Source: Nitrospirota bacterium (GTDB taxonomy: Bacteria; Nitrospirota; Thermodesulfovibrionia; Thermodesulfovibrionales; UBA6898). From it: a stretch of 64,000 bases of DNA. Within the stretch, counting starts at the first letter, position 1; each line of letters opens with the position of its first letter. Positions 54,629 through 64,000 of this stretch are shown in pieces. The position numbers and the translations under genes were made by a program. A model generated the notes under the pieces. The model ran no database searches. It was not told the origin of the DNA and saw nothing but the letters and a program-made list of their open reading frames with translations. Where the stretch lies: positions 62,001 to 126,000 of the forward strand of contig JACRLO010000021.1 of assembly GCA_016235245.1 (NCBI GenBank), in the 5' to 3' direction.

Positions 54629-55366
54629 CTAAGTATTTTCTTCGGTGTTCATGACATACTTCGCTGCAATGGATCCCAGGGAAACCGCTGCCGGCAATCC
54701 CTGCTCCAGGGCTCGGAGAGCGTCAAGATCACTTTTCCATGCAATATCGCCAGGGGCAAGAAGGCAGATACTCCCTGGTTCATGCTTCAGCAGGAGTCTG
54801 TTATTGGAGAAATAATAAAATGCCTCGTTTGTTTCAGCAGGATACGCCCGCATAAAAGGAGGGATATCGGTAGGCCTAAACCAGAGCTTGATTTCCCGTT
54901 CGGCGTCCAGCGCTACGGCAGAAGCATGGATCAGATTATCCATCCGTTCGCCGACCACGTTGCCCGCTTCATCTTTAAGCGGAACGAGCGTTCCCAGGGA
55001 CCTGATGCATCCCGGCTTTTTTTCCCGCGCTATATGAGGGTTTGTGGGACCGCAAATATCGCGAATCTTCTGCACGGCATCCTGCCCCTGATATACCAAT
55101 GCGATTACACGTCTCTTCCAGGGCTCTTCAGGATAATGAAGCTGTCCCATGATATACTCAAGAAGAGAGGGGAAAAATACCTTCCCTCGATGCTCAGCAT
55201 AATGCTCCTCAGCAAGCAAATTATTGACATAGACTATCTTGGTCCCGGCAAAACGAAGGCCGGTATGAAATTCTGAAAGTTGAGAGAGCACGTAACCTGT
55301 CAATGAATTCTTCAGCGCATCCGGCTTTATGAGTACCAGGGTCTGTTCAACTTCTTCATTTTTCAC
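54629..55366 (-). CDS. nucleoside diphosphate kinase-like protein with insertion and C-terminal extension
   Basis: A 245-residue protein whose first ~165 residues follow the NDK fold: T-L-V-L-I-K-P-D-A at 9-17, H-Y-A-E-H-R-G-K near 55-62, G-P-T-N-P near 106-110 and the phospho-histidine H147 in N-L-I-H-A-S. A 15-20 residue insertion precedes the catalytic loop, and an ~80-residue tail of unknown fold follows. Usual NDKs have about 140 residues. Catalytic residues appear kept. It follows mdh by 43 bases, so the two are likely co-transcribed. Confidence 0.85.
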   Translation of the reverse strand: MKNEEVEQTLVLIKPDALKNSLTGYVLSQLSEFHTGLRFAGTKIVYVNNLLAEEHYAEHRGKVFFPSLLEYIMGQLHYPEEPWKRRVIALVYQGQDAVQKIRDICGPTNPHIAREKKPGCIRSLGTLVPLKDEAGNVVGERMDNLIHASAVALDAEREIKLWFRPTDIPPFMRAYPAETNEAFYYFSNNRLLLKHEPGSICLLAPGDIAWKSDLDALRALEQGLPAAVSLGSIAAKYVMNTEENT

Positions 55367-55409
55367 TAGAGTATCCTCCCTAAAGATATTAAATATCGCC
55401 CAATAACCA

Positions 55410-56339
55410 TCAGGCCGGCTTCAGTGTTTCGATCATGGACTTGACCGCTGAAGCCGATTTATGAAACATGGCCAACTCTTCTTCCGTAAGATGAAGGTCT
55501 ACTATTTTTTCAATACCGCTCTTTCCCAGTATTGCAGGAACACCCAGAAAAATTCCGGAAATACCGTATTGGCCATCGAGGTGCGCAGAGCAGGGCAGCA
55601 ATCTCTTTTCATCAAAAAGGATTGATTTTGCCATCTGGACCGCTGAAGCGGCAGGAGCGTAATAGGCACTGCCGGTCTTGAGGAGCCCAACGATTTCCGC
55701 TCCGCCATTACGGGTGCGTTCGATGAGTTGCGCAATCCTGTCATTGCCGATCAGTTCTGGTATTGGAATCCCCTTCACGGTCGTAAAACGGGGAAGGGGG
55801 ACCATCTGGTCTCCGTGACCACCAAGAACAAGCGCCTCCACGTCTTCAGCAGAAACACCGAACTCCTTTGCTACAAATGTCCGGAACCGTGAAGAATCGA
55901 GCACTCCTCCCATGCCAATCACCCGCTGACCAGGGAATCCCGACACTTTCATGGCGGCATATGCCATAACATCCATCGGATTAGTAACAACGATAATTAT
56001 GCTGCCGGGAGAATATGCTACGGTGCCCTCTGTTACAGATGTAATAACCTCGGCATTGGCATGAAGCAGATCATCTCTGCTCATCCCCGGCTTACGGGGG
56101 AATCCGGCTGTAATTATAATGATGTCAGATTCTGCCGTCTCTTCAAATATATTCGTACCGGTTACGGTTGATGGTGAATTCCAGAGCGGGCAGGCCTCCG
56201 TCATATCAAGTGCCTTGCCCTTGGCAATGCCCTCGTGAATATCAAAGAGGACAACATCAGCCAGCCCATCCCGTGCGATAAGCTCTGCAGTTGTTGCTCC
56301 GACGTTTCCTGCACCAATAATGGTTATCCTGGTTTTCAT
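55410..56339 (-). CDS. mdh: malate dehydrogenase (LDH-like type)
   Basis: A 309-residue NAD-dependent malate dehydrogenase. The Rossmann motif I-G-A-G-N-V-G-A-T at ~7-15 and V-V-L-F-D-I just after it are clear. The substrate loop with G-F-P-R-K-P-G-M-S-R at ~80-90 (an arginine pair typical of MDH) and the catalytic V-L-G-G-H-G-D segment near 170-176 are also present. The ATG at 56339 gives the normal N-terminus; an in-frame upstream extension is not family-like. A strong promoter ends nine bases before this ATG, suggesting a leaderless message. Confidence 0.96.
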   Translation of the reverse strand: MKTRITIIGAGNVGATTAELIARDGLADVVLFDIHEGIAKGKALDMTEACPLWNSPSTVTGTNIFEETAESDIIIITAGFPRKPGMSRDDLLHANAEVITSVTEGTVAYSPGSIIIVVTNPMDVMAYAAMKVSGFPGQRVIGMGGVLDSSRFRTFVAKEFGVSAEDVEALVLGGHGDQMVPLPRFTTVKGIPIPELIGNDRIAQLIERTRNGGAEIVGLLKTGSAYYAPAASAVQMAKSILFDEKRLLPCSAHLDGQYGISGIFLGVPAILGKSGIEKIVDLHLTEEELAMFHKSASAVKSMIETLKPA

Positions 56340-56348
56340 CGAACAGCT

Positions 56349-56378
56349 AGTATAGAGCATCAAAAATAAGAATGGCAA
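56349..56378 (-). promoter_or_regulatory. sigma-70 promoter of mdh (leaderless arrangement)
   Basis: Minus-strand TTGCCA (56373-56378) and TATACT (56349-56354), 18-base spacing. The expected start point is about three bases before the mdh ATG at 56339, and no ribosome-binding site is present. Confidence 0.7.
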
Positions 56379-56402
56379 GGAGAAACTGGAAGACATTATT
56401 TC

Positions 56403-56432
56403 TTGACTTCATATGAATCTTTAATATATAAA
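56403..56432 (+). promoter_or_regulatory. sigma-70 promoter of the inositol-phosphate synthase gene
   Basis: TTGACT (56403-56408) and TATAAA (56427-56432), 18-base spacing, about 47 bases before the ATG. It is divergent from the mdh promoter; their -35 boxes lie 24 bases apart. Confidence 0.72.
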
Positions 56433-56479
56433 ATTTCGTTACCGATAAAAAATAGCGCTAAAGGGGAACCCGCTTCAAC

Positions 56480-57577
56480 ATGAAAGAAATCCGTATTGCG
56501 ATAGCAGGCGTAGGTAACTGCGCGAGTTCGCTTGTCCAGGGCATAGAGTTTTACAAAAAAAATAAAAAAAGCGTATCGGCCTCGGGCCTGATGCATTATA
56601 ATCTCGGCGGGTACCTGCCCGGAGATATTACGGTTGTCGCAGCCTTTGATATCGACAGACGCAAGGTCGGCAGGCCGCTTCATGAAGCAATCTTCGCTAA
56701 GCCGAATTGCACGAAAGCTTTTCAGAAAATGGGTTCGAAATCGCCTGCAGCCGTGAGCATGGGCAATATTCTCGACGGTGTTGCGTGCCACATGGAGCAG
56801 TATCCTGATGACCATCGTTTCATGCCTGCGAACAAAAAGCCGTCTGATATTGTCAAAGTCCTGAAGTCTACAGGAGCTGAAATCCTGCTGAACTATCTTC
56901 CTGTCGGCTCTGAAAAAGCAACCGCATTTTATGCCGAGGCATGTCTGAAGGCTGGCGTCAGTTTTATAAATTGTATCCCGGTATTTATCGCTTCGCAGAA
57001 ATCATGGGCAGACCGTTTTACAGAAAGAGGTATTCCCGTTATCGGTGATGATATAAAAAGTCAGGTCGGCGCAACCATTATCCATCGCAGTCTTACGAAG
57101 CTTTTCGAAGACCGCGGCGTAACGATCGATCATACCTATCAGTTGAACGTCGGCGGCAACACCGACTTTCTCAATATGCTGAATGCCGAGCGCCTTGCCA
57201 TGAAAAAGATTTCTAAGACCGAGGCGGTCCAGTCCCAGATGCAGTCGCCGCTTTCTCATGAACATATCCACATTGGGCCATCGGATTATATCCCCTGGCT
57301 TAATGACAACAAGGTCTGCTTTTTGAGAATTGAGGGAAGGGGGTTTGGAAATATCCCGCTTCATCTTGAAATGAGACTTTCCGTTGAAGACTCCCCAAAC
57401 AGTTCCGGCGTTGTTATTGATGCAATCCGGTGCTGCCGTATCGCAAGAGACAGAAAGGCGGCCGGTCCGCTTATTTCACCATCTGCGTATTTCATGAAGC
57501 ATCCTCCCAGGCAGTTCTCTGACGACATTGCACGGGAAATGGTCGAAGAGTTTATCAGGTCAGATCGCAGCAGCTGA
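56480..57577 (+). CDS. ino1: inositol-3-phosphate synthase
   Basis: A 365-residue enzyme that turns glucose 6-phosphate into 1L-myo-inositol 3-phosphate. Recognised by the NAD-binding A-G-V-G-N-C-A-S-S-L-x-Q-G at ~10-22, the A-F-D-I-D segment near 55, the G-D-D-x-K-S-Q-x-G-A-T motif near 190-200 and N-x-G-G-N-T-D-F-L near 225-233. The size is that of the actinobacterial/archaeal-like bacterial form. It is followed after nine bases by a CDP-alcohol phosphatidyltransferase, pointing to inositol phospholipid or di-inositol phosphate synthesis. Confidence 0.93.
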   Translation: MKEIRIAIAGVGNCASSLVQGIEFYKKNKKSVSASGLMHYNLGGYLPGDITVVAAFDIDRRKVGRPLHEAIFAKPNCTKAFQKMGSKSPAAVSMGNILDGVACHMEQYPDDHRFMPANKKPSDIVKVLKSTGAEILLNYLPVGSEKATAFYAEACLKAGVSFINCIPVFIASQKSWADRFTERGIPVIGDDIKSQVGATIIHRSLTKLFEDRGVTIDHTYQLNVGGNTDFLNMLNAERLAMKKISKTEAVQSQMQSPLSHEHIHIGPSDYIPWLNDNKVCFLRIEGRGFGNIPLHLEMRLSVEDSPNSSGVVIDAIRCCRIARDRKAAGPLISPSAYFMKHPPRQFSDDIAREMVEEFIRSDRSS

Positions 57578-57586
57578 CCTTCGGCG

Positions 57587-58159
57587 ATGCTGAGCAACAT
57601 ATTAGGTCATGCCCTGGACAAACCCCTTAAAGCTTTTGCCTTAAGAATTCCCCTCAGTCCCAATTCAATAACAATCATGGGCTTCTGCCTTACCGTGGCA
57701 TCCAGCTTTTTGCTTGCCCATAGCCTGACATGGGGCGCGTTATGTCTGTTGCCTGCCGGATTGTGTGATATGTTCGACGGTATCGTTGCCAGAAGCAAGG
57801 GGGAAAGTTCTGTGTTTGGGGCATTCCTTGATTCAGTGCTCGACCGGTATTCAGACTCTGCCATTCTTCTTGCTATCGCGTGGAACCTTGGAAGCGCTGG
57901 GCAGATGACAGGGGTCTGCCTTGCAATCACCGCTCTTGTTGGCTCCCTTATCATCAGCTATGCCAGGGCTCGGGCAGAGGCACTCGGTGTGTCTTGCAGC
58001 CACGGGCTGATGGAAAGAACGGAACGGTTAATTTTACTTTTCGCAGGTGCTGTCAGCGGCTATATGGTTCCGGTGTTGTGGTTACTCGCCGCACTGACCC
58101 ATTTTACCGTTTTACAGCGAATTCTCTACACAAGGAAACAGCTCAGAGGGACGAATTAG
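57587..58159 (+). CDS. CDP-alcohol phosphatidyltransferase, probably inositol-phosphate specific
   Basis: A 190-residue membrane enzyme with about six helices. The complete CDP-OH-P signature D-x2-D-G-x2-A-R-x8-G-x3-D-x3-D is present (D61, D64, G65, A68, R69, G78, D82, D86). Family members join a CDP-activated lipid or alcohol to a second alcohol. Because the gene follows inositol-phosphate synthase, inositol phosphate is the likely acceptor, as in mycobacterial PIP synthase or archaeal AIP synthase; PgsA-type activity remains possible. Confidence 0.87.
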   Translation: MLSNILGHALDKPLKAFALRIPLSPNSITIMGFCLTVASSFLLAHSLTWGALCLLPAGLCDMFDGIVARSKGESSVFGAFLDSVLDRYSDSAILLAIAWNLGSAGQMTGVCLAITALVGSLIISYARARAEALGVSCSHGLMERTERLILLFAGAVSGYMVPVLWLLAALTHFTVLQRILYTRKQLRGTN

Positions 58160-58188
58160 AATTCATTTCCCTTTAGCAGGGAGTTTAC

Positions 58189-58263
<75 letters not shown>

Positions 58264-58271
58264 GCTTGTCT

Positions 58272-58301
58272 TTTATAAATCAGGATATAGTCAAATGTCA
58301 A
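58272..58301 (-). promoter_or_regulatory. sigma-70 promoter of tRNA-Gly
   Basis: Minus-strand TTGACA (58296-58301) and TATAAA (58272-58277), 18-base spacing, with the -10 box eight bases before the mature tRNA 5' end at 58263. Confidence 0.8.
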
Positions 58302-58713
58302 GAAAGCTATTCTACTTTACGCAAATGATTCAGAAGGTCATCCTAATTCGCTTCGAAAAATGAATGCATATCAAACAAGTAATGCTTTATTATCGATTCA
58401 ATACGCAATCTTGTTGAAGTATAACATTAAGAATATCGCTCTTGTTAAAATGCACATTAAATCTAAATCTTTAACTTGGGCCAATTAAATCATCAGGGCG
58501 TGAACCAACCTGTAATTTATTCCGATCGCCAGCGCATCAAGATATGTTATTTAACATAATATATCTTATCAGACATTACATATAAACAGTTTCTGTTCAT
58601 ATGTTGTTAATATCGATGTGAAAAAAGATGCTGCAGGGTTATTGATACGGCTCGCGGCTATGTTGTCTATGTATTAGGCAGATAATTATGCCTTTGAATT
58701 CAACACGTTACGA
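58302..58713. other. AT-rich gene-free stretch with an inverted repeat
   Basis: About 410 bases between mtaB and the tRNA-Gly promoter are clearly AT-richer than the surrounding genes and hold no convincing reading frame. The one strong structure is a 12-bp inverted repeat, AAGATATGTTAT (58539-58550) and ATAATATATCTT (58556-58567), with one G-U pair and a five-base loop. No T-run flanks it. No tRNA, transposon end or riboswitch could be identified. Confidence 0.6.
58539..58567. repeat. 12-bp imperfect inverted repeat
   Basis: AAGATATGTTAT and ATAATATATCTT, separated by TTAAC, pair over 12 positions with a single G-U. It could be a protein-binding palindrome or the stem of a small RNA. Confidence 0.6.
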
Positions 58714-59961
58714 CTAACTAATCATAACTCCAGTCAATATATCGCTGTCGCCAGCCACAGACCTAACAAATACCACGCTTCCCCTGCTGAGTCTGATGTT
58801 CTTCATCACTACCTTAAGGTAATTACTGGTTGTGCAGGTCGTGTAACCTCGCTCATCTGCCTCTTCTGCAATAGCATCAAGGATTTTATCTGTCTGCGTA
58901 GACATGAAGGTCTGTTTTTTGGCTCTGCCAAGCTCTTTCACCGCATCAGCGCGATCAGCGATTATATTACCTGATATTTGTGGCTTTAATTTTGACGCAG
59001 ATGTGCCGTTCCTCGGAGAATATGGGAAGGTATGAACATAGGAAAATGGAAGCTCTTTTATCAATTCATAGGTCATCATGAATTCCTTATGCTCTTCAGC
59101 AGGAAAGCCGACGATAATGTCTGTGCCCAGCGCAATCTCTGAAGATATGTCCGACAGGCGCAGGAGTTTCTTTCGATACGTTTCGACCGAATAATTCCTG
59201 TTCATGCGCTTGAGGGTCAGGTCGCTGCCACTCTGAAGCGGCAGATGAAGATGTCGACAGACTCTCGCATCACCCAATAGCTCAATCAGCTCATCATCAA
59301 TTTCGTTGATTTCGATTGAGCTGAGCCTGATTCTGAAAATTGAGGTTGACGTGAGAATATTCCTGATTAGCGCGGCAAGACTGGTCTTCCGGGAGAGGTC
59401 CTGCCCATAACTTCCGAGATGGATTCCGGTCAGGACAATTTCCTGATATCCCTGCGAAACGATATCTGATGCCCTCCTCACCGCCTCCTCTATCGACAAG
59501 CTTCTGGAATTCCCCCGGGCAAGTGGCACAGCGCAATAGGTACAGCGGAAGTTGCATCCGTCCTGCACCTTGAGGTAGGGTCGAGCCCGATCATGCAGAC
59601 TATAGACCGGGGCAACCTCATAGCCAAGCACCTGAGATATGATCTTGTCCTTGTCATCGATCGGCACGACGTCGCTAACACCCGGAAGGGCAGAAACCGA
59701 ATTACGCTGCAACTGTGAGAAACATCCCGTCACTATGACCCGGGCGCCATTTCCTGCAGCTCTGCGAATAAGGTAACGGGAACTGACGTCGCTTTTATTT
59801 GTTACCGTGCAGGTATTAACGATGCAGATATCAGGGTGATCCTCCAGGCGAACAATTGAAACACCATGCTTTTTCAGAGTCCCTTCGATTACAGAACTCT
59901 CAGATTGATTCACTCTGCACCCCAAGGTCAAAACAGCGACCTTCTTGTTCATGTTCTCCAT
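58714..59961 (-). CDS. mtaB: tRNA t6A37 methylthiotransferase MtaB
   Basis: A 415-residue radical SAM methylthiotransferase converting t6A37 to ms2t6A37. The N-terminal UPF0004 domain has three cysteines in L-G-C-R-V-N, N-T-C-T-V and G-C-F-S; the SAM motif is C-N-F-R-C-T-Y-C near residue 136. A C-terminal TRAM domain is short. L-G-C-R-V-N rather than Y-G-C-Q-M-N distinguishes MtaB from MiaB. It follows miaB by seven bases. An in-frame ATG nine bases in (59952) is an alternative start. Confidence 0.93.
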   Translation of the reverse strand: MENMNKKVAVLTLGCRVNQSESSVIEGTLKKHGVSIVRLEDHPDICIVNTCTVTNKSDVSSRYLIRRAAGNGARVIVTGCFSQLQRNSVSALPGVSDVVPIDDKDKIISQVLGYEVAPVYSLHDRARPYLKVQDGCNFRCTYCAVPLARGNSRSLSIEEAVRRASDIVSQGYQEIVLTGIHLGSYGQDLSRKTSLAALIRNILTSTSIFRIRLSSIEINEIDDELIELLGDARVCRHLHLPLQSGSDLTLKRMNRNYSVETYRKKLLRLSDISSEIALGTDIIVGFPAEEHKEFMMTYELIKELPFSYVHTFPYSPRNGTSASKLKPQISGNIIADRADAVKELGRAKKQTFMSTQTDKILDAIAEEADERGYTTCTTSNYLKVVMKNIRLSRGSVVFVRSVAGDSDILTGVMIS

Positions 59962-59968
59962 GCCGTGG

Positions 59969-61270
59969 CTATGAAAGTATTTTCCCGTGCAGGGAGTGGT
60001 GTCTGGCTTTTTCTATGAATACGGTATAGACGGTTCCTTCTGACGCCCCGTTGTTTTCAACCGTAACAATTTTATTGGACCTGGTCCTTCCCATAAGCAT
60101 TGACAAATCGGTCGCTGAAAGCCCCTCAACCAGTATTTCCTGAACAGATCCCTCAAGGGCCCTGTTTCTTTTGAGTGCAATATCCTCCTGGACAGTAAGC
60201 AGCCTGTTAAGCCTCTCAGCCTTGACACTATCGGAAACCTGGCCAGGCAGGTCATATGCCCTGGTGCCCTTTCTCCTGGAAAACTTAAATGCGAACATGC
60301 CGTCATATTCTATTTCTGTTACAGCCCTCACGGTCTGCTCGAAGTCATTTTCGCTCTCACCGGGGAACCCGATAATGATATCCGTAGATATGGTGACAGA
60401 AGAAACCTTTCTGCGTATCAACTCGATCTTTTCACGATATTGCGCATAAGAATATTTTCTGTTCATAGCCTGAAGGATGCCATCCGATCCGGACTGCAGA
60501 GGAAGATGAATATTATTACAAAGACTTGGCAGTTCGACCAGGGCATCCACCAGCTCAGAAGAAAGATCTCTCGGATGCGATGTCACAAAACGCACCCGCT
60601 CAATACCAGTTTTGTCTATCTCACGAAGCAGCCCGACAAAGTCCAGATCACTGTGGTATGAGTTAACGTTCTGGCCAAGCAGCGTAACCTCCTTGTATCC
60701 CCTCTCCTTCAATACCCTGATTTCAGCGAGAATACCTGAACTCGGGCGAGATACCTCTCTTCCCCGCGTGTAAGGGACGATGCAGTAACTGCAATAATTA
60801 TTGCAGCCATACATAATGGAAACCCACGCCCTCGTAGCGCTGTCCCGGTTCATCTCATATTCCTGATTCGCAATATCCGGATTATCGTCAATGTAGAGAT
60901 TCTGCTCTGCATTATGGAGATTTCTGACAACATGCAGGTTCTGGGGGCCAATCACAAAATCAACATAAGGAGCCCTTTTCATGACCTTTTGCCGTGAATC
61001 CTGGGCAACACAGCCGGCAACTGCAATTTTCAGCAGCGGATTGCTTTTCTTAAGATGCTTTATCCTGCCGAGCTGGCTGTAAAATTTGTGCTCTGCCTTT
61101 TCACGGATTGCACAGGTATTGAAAATAATTAAGTCTGCTTTTTCCGGCACTGCAGTAGTACTGTATCCTTCCAGTGCAAGGGTGCCAAGCATCTTCTCCG
61201 TGTCATGCACGTTCATCTGACATCCATACGTATAAATATAGACGAATTTTTCCATCTTAAATTCTACCAT
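59969..61270 (-). CDS. miaB: tRNA i6A37 methylthiotransferase MiaB
   Basis: A 433-residue enzyme that makes ms2i6A37. The UPF0004 cysteines are in Y-G-C-Q-M-N, N-T-C-A-I-R and A-G-C-V-A-Q. The radical SAM motif is C-N-N-Y-C-S-Y-C near residue 150, and a C-terminal TRAM domain is complete. The ATG at 61270 is used; M6 at 61255 matches the family start equally well. Upstream TTGAAA (61302-61307) and TAAATG (61279-61284) on the minus strand would put the transcript start about one or two bases before 61270. Confidence 0.95.
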   Translation of the reverse strand: MVEFKMEKFVYIYTYGCQMNVHDTEKMLGTLALEGYSTTAVPEKADLIIFNTCAIREKAEHKFYSQLGRIKHLKKSNPLLKIAVAGCVAQDSRQKVMKRAPYVDFVIGPQNLHVVRNLHNAEQNLYIDDNPDIANQEYEMNRDSATRAWVSIMYGCNNYCSYCIVPYTRGREVSRPSSGILAEIRVLKERGYKEVTLLGQNVNSYHSDLDFVGLLREIDKTGIERVRFVTSHPRDLSSELVDALVELPSLCNNIHLPLQSGSDGILQAMNRKYSYAQYREKIELIRRKVSSVTISTDIIIGFPGESENDFEQTVRAVTEIEYDGMFAFKFSRRKGTRAYDLPGQVSDSVKAERLNRLLTVQEDIALKRNRALEGSVQEILVEGLSATDLSMLMGRTRSNKIVTVENNGASEGTVYTVFIEKARHHSLHGKILS

Positions 61271-61328
61271 GACCTTGACATTTACATCAAATTTCCTTGA
61301 TTTTCAAGTGTTTAGTCAGTCGCCCATC

Positions 61329-61357
61329 TTGAAATATTACCCCTGTTCATTTAATAT
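61329..61357 (+). promoter_or_regulatory. sigma-70 promoter of secA (leaderless arrangement)
   Basis: TTGAAA (61329-61334) and TAATAT (61352-61357), 17-base spacing. Six bases separate the -10 box from the ATG at 61364, so transcription is expected to begin at or next to the start codon; no ribosome-binding site is visible. Confidence 0.7.
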
Positions 61358-61363
61358 GTATCT

Positions 61364-63979
<2,616 letters not shown>

Positions 63980-64000
63980 ATGAATAAGGTTTTCTATATT

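Overview
The window looks like chromosomal backbone of a Gram-negative, probably anaerobic or microaerophilic bacterium. It has SurA-like foldases, Tat and Sec export, an AMIN-domain murein amidase, a predicted outer-membrane barrel and a [NiFe]-hydrogenase maturation operon. The mix of conserved gene strings, ClpC, a family-4 uracil-DNA glycosylase, a HEAT/HD-GYP pair and inositol-phosphate synthase next to a CDP-alcohol phosphotransferase resembles Nitrospirota (Thermodesulfovibrionia-type) or a deltaproteobacterial relative. That placement is an inference from gene content; no marker was searched. No insertion sequence, prophage, CRISPR array or rRNA was seen.

Layout: 0-1.5 kb is a sulfur-transfer module (TusA-like, MoeB/ThiF-like, JAMM protease). 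At 1.5-2.6 kb a yybP-ykoY (Mn2+) riboswitch with its own intrinsic terminator precedes htpX. Then come purC, a PflX-like radical SAM protein, a hybrid sensor kinase, a TPR protein and ribD (2.7-9.8 kb). 9.9-16.1 kb is a DUF948/YtxH pair followed by hypABFDE, without hypC. 16.1-24.3 kb is a dense housekeeping run: two SurA-like foldases, pdxJ, acpS, nnr, pgeF, a CBS protein, tsaE, nadK and udg. 24.4-34.4 kb has a radical SAM protein, an Nfu-like protein and a chain of eight consecutively overlapping genes (amidase, EcfT-like, D-aminoacylase, C26 hydrolase, AI-2E-type permease, peptide-type binding protein and two permeases). This chain reads as a murein-peptide turnover or uptake operon.

34.5-42.7 kb is mostly minus strand: a small secreted protein, a K+ channel, an unknown helical protein, a DtxR-type regulator, and the operon trxA-tlpA-ffh-rpsP-rimM-trmD-rplS-rnhB. 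The rimM gene has no canonical start codon where one is expected. 42.8-50.9 kb runs plus: outer-membrane protein, tatB, tatC, HEAT and HD-GYP proteins with apparently related N-termini, rplU-rpmA-obgE and proB. 50.8-56.3 kb runs minus: DUF4416, a TlpA-like protein, clpC, an enlarged nucleoside diphosphate kinase and mdh. 56.5-58.2 kb holds inositol-3-phosphate synthase plus a CDP-alcohol phosphatidyltransferase. Then come tRNA-Gly(CCC), an AT-rich gene-free gap with a strong inverted repeat, tandem methylthiotransferases (mtaB, miaB) and secA.

Regulation is unusually readable. Many sigma-70 type promoters are close to consensus. In several cases (secA, mdh, and more weakly miaB, the TPR gene and the outer-membrane gene) the -10 box lies only 6-9 bases before the start codon, which suggests leaderless transcripts. 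The most notable items are the Mn2+ riboswitch/htpX pairing with mutually exclusive stems, the start-less rimM behind a 12-bp hairpin and a 26-codon ORF, the overlapping murein-peptide gene chain, the paired N-terminal domain of the HEAT and HD-GYP proteins, and the inositol-lipid gene pair.
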